DNA of 64,000 nt from assembly GCF_024385575.1 (NCBI RefSeq), contig NZ_JANFMV010000001.1, forward strand, positions 3,315,681-3,379,680, given 5' to 3'. Below, piece by piece: positions 27,123 to 36,411 of the stretch (position 1 is the stretch's first letter; each line of letters begins with the position of its first letter). This stretch comes from Rhizobium sp. NRK18 (GTDB lineage: Bacteria; Pseudomonadota; Alphaproteobacteria; Rhizobiales; Rhizobiaceae). The notes beneath the pieces were generated by a model. The model was not told where the DNA came from, did not search any database, and saw only the letters and a list, made by a program, of their open reading frames with translations. A program made the translations under genes and the position numbers.

Positions 27123-28525
27123 CCGTTCCCCCTCTGGCGCATTCCGCCCTGTCCCTGCTGATTGGCGTTCCCTGCCTTCAACGCTGCCGCCAGCGCCGAG
27201 AAGGCGTCGGGGCAAGGCGGCTCACCCGGCGTCTGCTTCAAGACGTCGTAGATGATCGGCACCTGTTTGAGCGCCATGTCGAGTTCCGGATCGGTACCGG
27301 GCCGGTAGCCGCCAATCAGGCGCAGGTCCGTGGTTTCCTCGTAGCGGTGGATCAGCGACTTGAGGCGGGAAACCAGCGTTTCCTGGTCCGGCGTCCAGGC
27401 CTTGCGGGCCAGTCGCGAAATCGAGGCGAGCGGATCGACGGGGGGATAGCGCCCCTCCTCCGCCAGCGTGCGATCGAGGACGATATGGCCGTCGAGAATA
27501 CCGCGGGTGGAGTCGGCGATCGGGTCGTTGTGGTTGTCGCCGTCAACGAGAATGGAGATGATCGCGGTGATCGTTCCCGTTCCTTCGGCGCCGGGTCCGG
27601 CGCGTTCGAGAAGGCGCGGCAGTTCGGTGAATACCGAGGCAGGATAGCCACGGGCGACCGGCGGCTCACCGGAGGCGGTGGCGACTTCGCGAATGGCGTG
27701 CGCAAAGCGCGTGACGCTGTCGACGATCATCAGGACGTTGTCGCCCTTGTCGCGGAAATGCTCGGCGATAGTAATCGCGCTCAACGGCGCCATCTTGCGC
27801 AGCATCGGGCTTTCGTCACTGGTGGCGACGACGGCGACGGCCTTCGCCATGTTGGCTCCAAGTGTGTCCTCGATGAATTCGCGCACTTCGCGGCCACGCT
27901 CGCCGACAAGCGCGATCACCACCTTGTCGAAGGCATCGGCCCTCGCCAGCATGGAAAGCAGCGTCGACTTGCCGACGCCCGAGCCCGCGAAAATGCCGAG
28001 ACGCTGACCGAGGCAGAGCGGCGAAAAGATATCGACCGCCTTCACGCCGGTCTTGAAGCCGGTTTCGACACGCCGACGGGTCATCGACGGCGGCGCATTG
28101 TTGGAAATCGAGCGCTGCGCCGCACCGACCTCAAGCGGCCCCTTGCCGTCTATCGGATCGCCCAGCGCATTGATCGCCCGGCCGCACCAGCTGTCGGTTG
28201 GCGCCAAGCGGAAGGCGCCCTTGCGGATGACGATATCGTGGATGGCGATCGGCTCGCCCGGCTCGATCGGGCAGACATAGACGAGTTCAGGCTCGACACG
28301 CACCACCTCGCCGAGATGTGTGCCGGTGGCCGAGCGATGGGCGACGAAGTCGCCAAGCCGGACCTGACGCGACAGGCCGGATACCGTGTAGTGGCCGGCC
28401 GCGATCGTCTTGACGCGCCCGCCATGGGCAATCGCAAACTCCGGATCGGCAAAGCGATTGGCAAGCTCGGCCAGCCGCCCGAGCTTCGGTGAAATCGCGT
28501 CCTTGTTCAGGAGTTCGCTCGCCAT
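27119..28525 (-). CDS. fliI: Flagellum-specific ATPase FliI
   Basis: 468 aa. Walker A at about residues 180-188 (AGSGVGKST), the ALVGERGREVREFI motif at 205-218 and Walker B in the DNVLMIVDSVTRFAHAIREV segment are all present, as in F1-beta-like type III ATPases. FliI energises loading of substrates on the export gate and works with FliH. It lies 14 nt after flgF. A FliH candidate is not next to it but at 14426-15073. Confidence 0.97.
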   Translation of the reverse strand: MASELLNKDAISPKLGRLAELANRFADPEFAIAHGGRVKTIAAGHYTVSGLSRQVRLGDFVAHRSATGTHLGEVVRVEPELVYVCPIEPGEPIAIHDIVIRKGAFRLAPTDSWCGRAINALGDPIDGKGPLEVGAAQRSISNNAPPSMTRRRVETGFKTGVKAVDIFSPLCLGQRLGIFAGSGVGKSTLLSMLARADAFDKVVIALVGERGREVREFIEDTLGANMAKAVAVVATSDESPMLRKMAPLSAITIAEHFRDKGDNVLMIVDSVTRFAHAIREVATASGEPPVARGYPASVFTELPRLLERAGPGAEGTGTITAIISILVDGDNHNDPIADSTRGILDGHIVLDRTLAEEGRYPPVDPLASISRLARKAWTPDQETLVSRLKSLIHRYEETTDLRLIGGYRPGTDPELDMALKQVPIIYDVLKQTPGEPPCPDAFSALAAALKAGNANQQGQGGMRQRGNG

Positions 28526-28539
28526 CGGGCTCTATCCGT

Positions 28540-29274
28540 TCATCGTGTTCCGGCGAGGGTCTTGATGGCTTCGTCCATCGACGATTCACTGTCGGTGGTC
28601 AGCGCCGCAATGTTCTCGAAGGCGCGATTGACCTCGATCAGCTGGGTCATTTCGCGAATGCCGTTGACGTTCGAGTTTTCCAGATAGCCCTGCAGAATAT
28701 TGCCGGACTCGCCTTCGATCGTCGGCCTCGGCCTGTCGGCCGGTATGATGCCGCTGTTCTCATAGCGGCTGAAACCCTTGGTGATATCGATCGTGAAAGT
28801 GCCGATCTTGTTAACCAGCTTGCCGTCCTGGAAGACGGAACCATCGGCGCCGACCTGCGGCGGTCCGCCTTCGCGGTTCAGCTGGATGGCGCCGCCGCCC
28901 GGATCGAGCACGGCATAGCCACGGGACGAAACCAGGCTGCCGTCTTCGCGGATGGTGAAGCGACCGTCGCGGGTGAGAACCTGACCGGCCGGCGTGTCGA
29001 TGGCAAACCAGCCGTCGCCGCGGATGGCGAAGTCGAAGGTATCGCCGGTCTGCGCCAGTTCGCCGGGGCGGGTCGCCAGATAGTCGGTCCCTTGCGAGAC
29101 GAAGGCGATCTTGCCGCCATTGGCCTCCGCCGTCTGGCTCATGACGTCATCGAACTTGATTTCCGTTGCGCGGAAGCCCGTCGTGTTCACATTGGCGAGG
29201 TTGTCCGCGATCGTCGTCAGACGACGGTCCAGGGCAACCTGCGAAGACAGCGCAACGTAAAGTCCGGTCTGCAT
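28540..29274 (-). CDS. flgF: Proximal rod protein FlgF
   Basis: 244 aa. N-terminal ALDRRLTTIADNLANVNTTG and C-terminal REMTQLIEVNRAFENIAAL are the paired axial-protein motifs; YLENSNVNGI precedes the latter. Rod component. It lies 6 nt after the DUF1217 gene and before fliI. Confidence 0.94.
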   Translation of the reverse strand: MQTGLYVALSSQVALDRRLTTIADNLANVNTTGFRATEIKFDDVMSQTAEANGGKIAFVSQGTDYLATRPGELAQTGDTFDFAIRGDGWFAIDTPAGQVLTRDGRFTIREDGSLVSSRGYAVLDPGGGAIQLNREGGPPQVGADGSVFQDGKLVNKIGTFTIDITKGFSRYENSGIIPADRPRPTIEGESGNILQGYLENSNVNGIREMTQLIEVNRAFENIAALTTDSESSMDEAIKTLAGTR

Positions 29275-29280
29275 TCGGTA

Positions 29281-30060
29281 CTAACTCCCTCCGAGCTTCA
29301 GCGAATTGATGGATATGAGCAGGTCGGCGGAAATGCCGGTGCGGGACGAGGAGCCGAACACGGCGAGCGGATCGTAGCTTTCCGACGGGTTGTCGAGTTC
29401 CCACATCGCCGCGAAGCGCTCCAGGAATTTCCCGGTCTTCTCGGGATCCTGGAAATCCTTGATGTCGAGCACGCGTTCGAGATAGGCCGCCTGCTGGTCG
29501 ACATCGCCTGCCGCCATCGCGTCCGGCAGACCAAGCGCGGTGCGCACGACCTGCGACAGCGCCTCGTCGGCGAGGATGTCCATCCCGCTGTTGATGCCGG
29601 ATGCGCTGCGTTCGAAATAGAGCGCCAGCCGCACGCCGGTGTTGTCGTCTCCGGCCTCCTGCTCGAGGGTCTGGCGCATGTACTTGTCGACGACGCCCTG
29701 CTGGGCGCGGTCGAAAGCGGTGGCCGCCGTGTTGTACTGGGCGAAGTTCAGCGAGTCGACGAGTTCGGAATAGCGGTTGTCGCTCAATTGCTTGGCGAAG
29801 GCCGTGTCGGACGTGTTGCCTTCGGTCAGGACCTTGCGGATGAAGGCCTTGGCGTAGCCCATGTCTTCGAGGCCGTGGGCCTTGAGCGCATAATTGTACA
29901 GGCGGTCGTCGGCCATGAAATCGTCGATCGATTTCACGTTGCCGATGTTCTCGAGATAGTATTGGGTATCGCGCGCAACATTGGGCTCGGCGGCAACGCG
30001 TTTCAGCGACGCCGTCATGTCCTGCGTGATCAGCTTGTAGCTCGTGTAAGTCGTTGTCAT
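29281..30060 (-). CDS. DUF1217 flagellar-locus protein
   Basis: 259 aa, soluble, helical, no signal peptide. The repeated pattern of short helical blocks (DTQYYLENIGNVKSIDDFMA, then KQLSDNRYSELVDSLNFAQY) is that of the DUF1217 family, which in rhizobia is encoded at the head of the flgF operon. Its function is not established. It is the first gene of the 29-20 kb operon and shares the 181-nt divergent promoter region with motA. Confidence 0.85.
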   Translation of the reverse strand: MTTTYTSYKLITQDMTASLKRVAAEPNVARDTQYYLENIGNVKSIDDFMADDRLYNYALKAHGLEDMGYAKAFIRKVLTEGNTSDTAFAKQLSDNRYSELVDSLNFAQYNTAATAFDRAQQGVVDKYMRQTLEQEAGDDNTGVRLALYFERSASGINSGMDILADEALSQVVRTALGLPDAMAAGDVDQQAAYLERVLDIKDFQDPEKTGKFLERFAAMWELDNPSESYDPLAVFGSSSRTGISADLLISINSLKLGGS

Positions 30061-30241
30061 CGCTTCGTCCGCCTTCCCAAATCCGGTTCGGTCCCAAAGG
30101 AGGGCAGGCTTTCAGGTTTCCGCGAAGGTGCCGCGATAGGCTTGTGCGAAACTGTATCCCGCCCGTGCGCAAGGTACAGCCTCACGCAAGGCAGGAATCC
30201 TAGGGTTCAAAGATGTATAAATCGGTATCCGAGAGCTTAAA
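30061..30241. promoter_or_regulatory. Divergent promoter region between motA and the flgF operon
   Basis: 181 nt between two divergently read operons, so at least two promoters should be here. No consensus sigma-70 boxes stand out to the eye. It is the natural place for control by the VisNR/Rem cascade (inference). Confidence 0.5.
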
Positions 30242-31117
30242 ATGAACATCATTATCGGACTGGTCGTGACCTTCGGCTGCATCTTTGGCGGCTATATGGC
30301 GGCCGGTGGCCATGTCGATGTGCTGATTCAGCCGTTCGAACTGTTGCAGATCGGCGGTGCCGCGCTCGGCGGCTTCATCGTCTCCAATCCGATGAAGGTC
30401 ATCAAGGACAGCGGCAAGGCGATCGGCGAAGCGTTCAAATATTCGGTTCCAAAGGAACGCCATTATCTCGATACGCTCGGTGTGCTCTATTCGCTGATGC
30501 GCGACCTCAGGACGAAGTCGCGCAACGAGATCGAGGCCCATATCGACAATCCGATGGAATCCTCGATTTTCCAGTCGGCTCCCACGGTTTTGAAGAACCA
30601 GGAACTGACTTCGTTCATCTGCGACTACGTTCGCCTGATCATCATCGGCAACGCCCGCTCGCACGAGATCGAGGCGCTGATGGACGAGGAAATCGAAACG
30701 ATCGCGCATGACAAGATGAAGTCCTACGACGCGCTGAGCGGCATGGGCGACGCGATGCCCGCCATCGGTATCGTCGCCGCCGTTCTCGGCGTTATTCACG
30801 CCATGGGCGCCATCAACGAGTCGCCGGAAGTGCTCGGCCACCTGATCGGCGCAGCCCTCGTCGGCACCTTCCTCGGCATTCTGATGTCCTACTCGATCAT
30901 CCAGCCGATTGCGGCGGCGATCAAGGGCGTGCGCTCCAAGCAGAACCGCCTCTATATCATCGTCAAGCAGACCCTGCTCGCCTACATGAACGGCTCCGTG
31001 CCGCAGGTGGCGCTGGAATACGGACGCAAGACCATTTCTTCCTACGAACGCCCGTCCATCGATGCGGTCGAGCAGGAAATGATGAACCCCGGCGGCGGTG
31101 GCGAAAAGGCGGCCTGA
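30242..31117 (+). CDS. motA: Flagellar stator protein MotA
   Basis: 291 aa with four membrane segments: two near the N-terminus ([34 protein letters not shown]) and two around 175-215 ([40 protein letters not shown]). The conserved proline-containing [12 protein letters not shown] motif of proton-driven MotA is present. It pairs with MotB (13077-14429), which lies far away on the other strand. First gene of the motA-fliM-fliN-fliG-flhB operon. Confidence 0.96.
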   Translation: MNIIIGLVVTFGCIFGGYMAAGGHVDVLIQPFELLQIGGAALGGFIVSNPMKVIKDSGKAIGEAFKYSVPKERHYLDTLGVLYSLMRDLRTKSRNEIEAHIDNPMESSIFQSAPTVLKNQELTSFICDYVRLIIIGNARSHEIEALMDEEIETIAHDKMKSYDALSGMGDAMPAIGIVAAVLGVIHAMGAINESPEVLGHLIGAALVGTFLGILMSYSIIQPIAAAIKGVRSKQNRLYIIVKQTLLAYMNGSVPQVALEYGRKTISSYERPSIDAVEQEMMNPGGGGEKAA

Positions 31118-31120
31118 TAG

Positions 31121-32071
31121 ATGTCGGAGACCATCGAACAGAAGCAAGAGGCATTCGATCCGGCGCTGCTCGCCCGCATGGTCGGCGACCTTGGCGACAC
31201 CGAAACCGTCGCGAAGACCGCAGCACAGATCGGCGCGCTGTTTGCCGAATTCCTGCCCGACGTCTTCCAGAGCGAGACGGGCCGCGACATCGTCGTCGAA
31301 TATGTCGGCTGCCAGACCGGCCGGCGGAACGCACTGATTGCCAATCTCGGCGAGACGGTAACGCTCGCCGACGCCGCGCTGCGCAACTGGTGCCCGCATT
31401 TCGTGCTCGTGGTTGGCAACCGGCTTTCGATCGTGCTCATGGAAATGATGCTCGGCGCCGTCACGGAAAGCATCAGCGAGCCCGCGGAGCGGGCGCTGTC
31501 GAAGATGGAACTGGACCTCTCCGTCACCCTGTTCGAGAAGATGGCGGGCGTGCTGAAATCCGGAGCCTGCGCGGACAACCGTTACGAGCCGACGCTGGAA
31601 AAGCCGCACAATGCTTCAAGCCGTCCGAAGCCGCTCGACGAGGATGACGATCCGCATTCGGCTCTCATCCGGATGAGCATGGAGCTCGGCCCCGTCAAGG
31701 CAGAAATCGGCGTCATCCTTCCGCAACGCGTGATGCTGAAGACCACGTTTGCCCTGCCGAAGGCCGCGGGCCAGGTTTCACCCGCCCACCAGGACTGGGT
31801 CGACCGCATCAACGAGCAGGTGAAGCGCTCGCAGGTGACGCTGGAAGCCCGCATCAAGCTCCAGGCCCTGTCCCTGCAGACGATCTCGAAGCTCGCTGCC
31901 GGCGACGTGATCCCGTTTCTCGACAAGAAGGACGTTCATGTCGAGGTCAATGCCAACGGCAAGGACCTCTATGTGTGCGAATTCGGGAGAGCCGGCGAGA
32001 AATACATGCTGCGGGTTAAGGACAACATCAACTCCGACGACGAACTGCTCCGGCATCTGATGAACTCCTAG
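31121..32071 (+). CDS. fliM: Flagellar motor switch protein FliM
   Basis: 316 aa. The C-terminal region (RINEQVKRSQVTLEARIKLQ, then AGDVIPFLDKKDVHVEVNAN) is the SpoA-type domain of FliM/FliN. The first ten residues do not show the canonical LSQxEIDAL CheY-binding motif; the rhizobial N-terminus is divergent. It begins 3 nt after motA. It forms the C ring with FliG and FliN and receives CheY2-P. Confidence 0.9.
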   Translation: MSETIEQKQEAFDPALLARMVGDLGDTETVAKTAAQIGALFAEFLPDVFQSETGRDIVVEYVGCQTGRRNALIANLGETVTLADAALRNWCPHFVLVVGNRLSIVLMEMMLGAVTESISEPAERALSKMELDLSVTLFEKMAGVLKSGACADNRYEPTLEKPHNASSRPKPLDEDDDPHSALIRMSMELGPVKAEIGVILPQRVMLKTTFALPKAAGQVSPAHQDWVDRINEQVKRSQVTLEARIKLQALSLQTISKLAAGDVIPFLDKKDVHVEVNANGKDLYVCEFGRAGEKYMLRVKDNINSDDELLRHLMNS

Positions 32072-32144
32072 CGCGCTGCGAATATGATGTTCGTGGACGG
32101 GCGACGCAGGCTCAGGGCAAGCTTGGAATGGAATAAGTAGCTTC

Positions 32145-32714
32145 ATGGCACCGAAGAAAACACCGCTTGATGAAATGAACGAAGCCGGCAACGAAGCCGA
32201 GCTGGACGAAGCTATCGGCAACCTGCGCGGCGTGCTGCAGAGCGACGAGGCAGGCGGCCTGCCGGATATCGGCGAGTTTTCCTCCGATATCGGCAGTGAT
32301 CTCGGCTCCGACTTCGGCGCGGAATTTCCCGCAGCCGGCATGGGCAATGACCTTTCCGACATCGGTTCGGACTTCGGCAACGAGTTTGGCGGGGACATGG
32401 GCGGCAGCGATTTCGGGATGATGGAAGGCGGCATCGACCAGGCGCCCGGCAGCGCGCTGTCCTCCAACCTCGACCTCATCATGGACATCCCGATCGACCT
32501 GCAGATCGTGCTCGGTTCGAGCCGCATGCAGGTCTCCGGCCTCATGAACCTTGCCGAAGGCGCAACGATCGCGCTCGACAAGAAGATTGGCGATCCCGTC
32601 GACATCACCGTCAACGGACGGGTGATCGCCCGCGGCGAGATCACCGTCCTTGAAAGCGACAGTACGCGCTTCGGCGTCAAGATCATCGACGTGATCTCTA
32701 CCAAGAAGAGCTAG
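32145..32714 (+). CDS. fliN: Flagellar motor switch protein FliN
   Basis: 189 aa. Residues 1-105 are an acidic, Gly/Asp/Ser/Phe-rich extension (repeated DIGSD-G-DFG-like units); the C-terminal 80 residues are the FliN SpoA domain ([20 protein letters not shown], then [20 protein letters not shown]). Enterobacterial FliN is about 137 aa, so the N-terminal extension is family-specific. C-ring component between fliM and fliG. Confidence 0.95.
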   Translation: MAPKKTPLDEMNEAGNEAELDEAIGNLRGVLQSDEAGGLPDIGEFSSDIGSDLGSDFGAEFPAAGMGNDLSDIGSDFGNEFGGDMGGSDFGMMEGGIDQAPGSALSSNLDLIMDIPIDLQIVLGSSRMQVSGLMNLAEGATIALDKKIGDPVDITVNGRVIARGEITVLESDSTRFGVKIIDVISTKKS

Positions 32715-32758
32715 CAGCCAACCGGGAAGGCATGACGCCGGACTGAAGGATAAAGACC

Positions 32759-33802
32759 ATGATGGACTTTGACGATTTCAGCAGCAGCGCGATCTCGACG
32801 CAGCCGCTGTCACAGACGGAAAAGGCCGCGGCCGTCCTGCTTGCCATGGGCAAGGGTGTTGCCGGCAAGCTCCTGAAGTATTTCACCCAGGGCGAACTGC
32901 AGCAGATCATCAGCGCCGCCCAGTCGCTGCGCAGCATTCCGCCGGACGAGCTGATCTCCATCGTCAACGAGTTCGAGGACCTGTTCACCGAGGGCGCGGG
33001 CCTGATGGACAACGCCAAGGCGATCGAGGACATCCTCGAGGAAGGCCTGACGCCCGAGGAAGTCGACGGGCTTCTCGGCCGCCGCGCAACCTTCCAGAGC
33101 CTGGAAACATCCATCTGGGACAATCTCCAGGACGCGGATCCGGCCGTCGTGTCGCGCTTCCTCTCCGAAGAACATCCGCAGACCATCGCCTATATCCTGT
33201 CGATGATGCCGTCCTCCTTCGGCGCGAAGGTGCTGATGCGCATTCCGGAAGAGCAGCGCGCCGACATCATGAACCGTACGGTCAACCTCAAATCCGTCAG
33301 CCCGAAGGCGGCGCAGATCATCGAGAACCGCGTCATGGAGCTGATGCAGGAGATGGAGAGCGACCGCAACTCGACCGGTTCGGTCAAGGCCGCCGAACTC
33401 ATCAACGAAATGGAAAAGCCGCAGGTCGAAAGCCTGCTGCAGAACCTCGAGACGATCTCGGCCGACACCGTCCGCAAGGTTCGTCCGAAGATCTTCCTCT
33501 TCGAAGACATCCTCACCATGCCGGCCCGCGGCCGCGCCATGCTGCTCAACGAGATCGCCGGCGACGTGCTAACGCTCGCACTGCGGGGCGCCTCTCCGGA
33601 AATCGCCGAGTGCGCGCTTTCCGCCATCAGCCCGCGGCAGCGCCGCATGATCGAATCCGATCTTTCCACAGGCACGGCCGGCGTAAACCCGCGCGAAATC
33701 GCCATGGCGCGCCGTGCGGTCGCCCGCGAAGCTTTGCGGCTTGCGGATGCGAACCAGATACAGTTGAAAGAAGAGGGTGAAGGCGGCGCTGCCGCCGCCT
33801 GA
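32759..33802 (+). CDS. fliG: Flagellar motor switch protein FliG
   Basis: 347 aa, preceded by GAAGGA at good spacing. Middle-domain EHPQT motif (SEEHPQTIAYILSMMP near residue 140) and the C-terminal torque helix (IFLFEDILTMPARGRAMLLN) are clear. FliG couples the C ring to the MS ring (FliF) and contacts MotA. Gene order fliM-fliN-fliG-flhB is the rhizobial one. Confidence 0.97.
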   Translation: MMDFDDFSSSAISTQPLSQTEKAAAVLLAMGKGVAGKLLKYFTQGELQQIISAAQSLRSIPPDELISIVNEFEDLFTEGAGLMDNAKAIEDILEEGLTPEEVDGLLGRRATFQSLETSIWDNLQDADPAVVSRFLSEEHPQTIAYILSMMPSSFGAKVLMRIPEEQRADIMNRTVNLKSVSPKAAQIIENRVMELMQEMESDRNSTGSVKAAELINEMEKPQVESLLQNLETISADTVRKVRPKIFLFEDILTMPARGRAMLLNEIAGDVLTLALRGASPEIAECALSAISPRQRRMIESDLSTGTAGVNPREIAMARRAVAREALRLADANQIQLKEEGEGGAAAA

Positions 33803-33877
33803 TTCGGCTGACAGGCAGGACGACGGCATGGCCGGGGTGTCCGGTGCTTGTCTCCGGCTCCCTGAAAGGACCGAGCC

Positions 33878-34957
33878 CTGTCTGACGATCAGGACAAAGA
33901 CAGTAAAACAGAAGACCCGACGGAGAAGAAAATCCGTGATGCCATGGAGAAGGGCAACACCCCCTTCTCGCGGGAGGCGACCCTGTTTGCCGCGGCGCTC
34001 GCCGTCTATGTCTACCTGATCTTCTTCCTGCCCACCGGACTGCTTCGGCTCGGAGAATCGCTGAAGGACTTCTTCGGCCAGGCAGACCAGTGGCGCATCG
34101 AGACCGGACCGGACGTCACGTCGATCTTCGCCTTCATCGCCCGCGCTGCGGCCGGCGTGATCGTGCCGGCCTTCCTTCTCTTGATGATCTTCGGGCTGGG
34201 CTCCTCCATCCTGCAGAACCTGCCCTCTCCTGTGCTGGAGCGCATCCGCCCGCAATGGTCACGCATCTCGCCCGCCGCAGGACTGTCGCGCATCTTCAGC
34301 GTGCCCGGCTTCGTCGAGTTCGGAAAGTCGATCTTCAAGATCGTGGTCGTCGCGATCATCATGTTCTTCGTGCTGAAGAGCGAGTATTTTTCAGCCGTCG
34401 ATGCCATGTTCTCCGATCCGCAGGTCATCTTCGTGAAGATGGCCAACATCATGCGCCGGATCATGGTGGTCATCCTGCTGGCGACCGCGGTTCTCGCGGC
34501 CATCGACATCTTCTGGACGCGCCATCACTGGTACGAAAAGCTGAAGATGACCAAGCAGGAGGTCAAGGAAGAGCACAAGCAGTCCCAGGGCGACCCGATC
34601 GTCAAGTCACGCCAGCGCTCGATTGCCCGCGACCGCGCCCGCCGGCGGATGATGGAGAACGTCTCACGCGCCACCCTGGTCATCACCAACCCGACGCACT
34701 ATGCGGTGGCGCTTCGCTATGTGCGGGCCGAAAACGACGCACCCGTGGTCGTCGCCAAGGGCAAGGACCTGATTGCGCTGCGCATTCGCGAAATCGCGAC
34801 GCAAAACGAAATTCCGATTTTTGAAGACCCGCCGCTCGCCCGTTCCATGTTTGCGCAAGTCTCGGTCGATAGTGTCATCCCATCAGTCTTCTACAAGGCT
34901 GTCGCGGAACTCATTCACCGGGTCAACGCCGCCAAGATGCGGAACAGGCGCCGGTAG
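33878..34957 (+). CDS. flhB: Flagellar export switch protein FlhB (predicted CTG start)
   Basis: Four membrane helices, then a cytoplasmic domain with the autocleavage motif NPTH. The first in-frame ATG is at 33944, but the 22 codons before it read [17 protein letters not shown] and IRDA, the usual hydrophilic FlhB N-terminus with its TEDPTEKK motif. The only upstream initiator-like codon before the in-frame stop (33863) is CTG at 33878, with AGGA 7 nt upstream. That start gives 359 aa and puts the cleavage Asn at residue 271, close to Asn269 of Salmonella FlhB. FlhB switches export from rod/hook to filament substrates. 75 nt after fliG. Confidence 0.93.
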   Translation: MSDDQDKDSKTEDPTEKKIRDAMEKGNTPFSREATLFAAALAVYVYLIFFLPTGLLRLGESLKDFFGQADQWRIETGPDVTSIFAFIARAAAGVIVPAFLLLMIFGLGSSILQNLPSPVLERIRPQWSRISPAAGLSRIFSVPGFVEFGKSIFKIVVVAIIMFFVLKSEYFSAVDAMFSDPQVIFVKMANIMRRIMVVILLATAVLAAIDIFWTRHHWYEKLKMTKQEVKEEHKQSQGDPIVKSRQRSIARDRARRRMMENVSRATLVITNPTHYAVALRYVRAENDAPVVVAKGKDLIALRIREIATQNEIPIFEDPPLARSMFAQVSVDSVIPSVFYKAVAELIHRVNAAKMRNRRR

Positions 34958-35165
34958 AAACCAGCGGTTCGGTGGCAGCCTCCCGGGCGGAGCGCAGCAT
35001 GAACGAGCAATGGCAGCAGGCGAATTTTTGCGGTCTTCCGGCCAACCGGGACCGCTGCGGCGACCAATCGCCCTGCCCCGTGCCTTGCGTTCTGACCTGA
35101 CACCGCTTCAGCGCATCAGTTCCCCAAAACCATATTTCTCCACTTTACGAAACGGTCGGTTCTCC

Positions 35166-35615
35166 ATGAGAAAATGCCCTTACTCCGCCGAAAGAGAAAA
35201 GATCATCGCCGAAGCGATCAGCCCGATTGCGACGGAACTGAGAATGATCGAAGTGGCCAATCTCGTCGCCTATCTGCACCTCGAGTGCTACGGCAACCTT
35301 TCCGACCTCGTTTCGTCAGCGGCCGAGCTCTATTTTCATCCCGGCACCGTCAATCTCGGCGTGGGCGGCGATTACAAGATGGACTGGAACAGCGTTCCGG
35401 AGGTTACGCTCGACCTGGAGATCAAGGCCGCAGGCGTCACCGCCTATACGCGCCTTTGCCTGACGGACAAGCTCGCCGGCGTGGAACTTACCCACATCGC
35501 CTTCCAGAGCCCGGCTGCCGATCCGCATCTCAACACGATGTTCCTGAAAAAGGCGCTGAACGACTGCAAGTTCGTCAAGTCGGCCGAACCGCCGCCGCAG
35601 GCGATCGCCTGCTGA
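35166..35615 (+). CDS. Conserved hypothetical protein of the flagellar cluster (orf38-like)
   Basis: 149 aa, soluble, mildly acidic, no signal peptide or membrane helix; starts MRKCPYSAEREKIIAEAISP. A gene in this place, between flhB and visR, is present in the Sinorhizobium flagellar region (called orf38 there) with no assigned function. The central region (YFHPGTVNLGVGGDYKMDWN) looks like a beta-sandwich. It follows flhB by 208 nt and converges on visR (31 nt between stops). Confidence 0.78.
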   Translation: MRKCPYSAEREKIIAEAISPIATELRMIEVANLVAYLHLECYGNLSDLVSSAAELYFHPGTVNLGVGGDYKMDWNSVPEVTLDLEIKAAGVTAYTRLCLTDKLAGVELTHIAFQSPAADPHLNTMFLKKALNDCKFVKSAEPPPQAIAC

Positions 35616-35646
35616 GGGCAATGTCCCTTCGATCAATTTCCGATGA

Positions 35647-36396
35647 TCAGCTGATGTAGCCGAGGCGGATCGCCTTGGCGATTGCCTGGATGCGGTTGAC
35701 CGAGTCGAGTTTCACGGTCGCCGAGCCGAGATAGGCATTGACCGTGTGCACCGACAATCCCAGCCTGTCGGCGATCTCTTCACTGATGCGGCCGTCTCCT
35801 GCCAGCTGCAGGCAGGCCACTTCGCGTTCGGACAGCACCTCGGAGGGCGCAGCGCGGCGCTCGTCCTGGCCCAGCAGTTCCATCATGATCATGCAGCACT
35901 TCTCGTGCAGATCGATCAGCACGTCGCTGCTGATGTCGATGTAGTTGGCCGCGAAGATGACGAATCCATTGCCGATTGCGCCGAGACGCACGGGAAAGGC
36001 GACGCCTGAAAACGGCAGGAGCCGTGCCTTGAGCCGGACGACGAAGGGACCGGCGTCCGGCGCTTCCGCCGAACTGCTCTCGTCAGCGCCATTCCACAGG
36101 AGCGGCAGAAGCGAATTCTCGATATGCGCCAGCAGGATGTCGCCATAGGCGGCGACGAACTGGGCGGAGTAGTTCTGGTCGACCGAACCCCAGTTCTCCA
36201 TCTCGCAGAAGAGGCTGCGCTTGCCTGGCTGGCTGCCGCCGATGATGCGGAACACGGCGCTGTGGCGAGCCTTGACCATGCGCTGCATGGACACCAGGTC
36301 GGGAAAAAGGTCGGAGCGGCTGGCCGCCGAGCGTGTCGGACGGTTCGGTCGCAGGTCGCCGTAGAGCATGCGTTTTTTTTCGGGCAGATATTCCAT
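35647..36396 (-). CDS. visR: Motility master regulator VisR (LuxR type)
   Basis: 249 aa. An N-terminal autoinducer-binding-like region (1-175) precedes a C-terminal LuxR helix-turn-helix (LSEREVACLQLAGDGRISEE, then IADRLGLSVHTVNAYLGSAT). VisN and VisR form the heteromeric activator at the top of the rhizobial motility cascade, acting on rem. It is 15 nt downstream of visN. The ligand, if any, is unknown. Confidence 0.94.
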   Translation of the reverse strand: MEYLPEKKRMLYGDLRPNRPTRSAASRSDLFPDLVSMQRMVKARHSAVFRIIGGSQPGKRSLFCEMENWGSVDQNYSAQFVAAYGDILLAHIENSLLPLLWNGADESSSAEAPDAGPFVVRLKARLLPFSGVAFPVRLGAIGNGFVIFAANYIDISSDVLIDLHEKCCMIMMELLGQDERRAAPSEVLSEREVACLQLAGDGRISEEIADRLGLSVHTVNAYLGSATVKLDSVNRIQAIAKAIRLGYIS

Positions 36397-36411
36397 GACG
36401 CCCTCTCCGCT

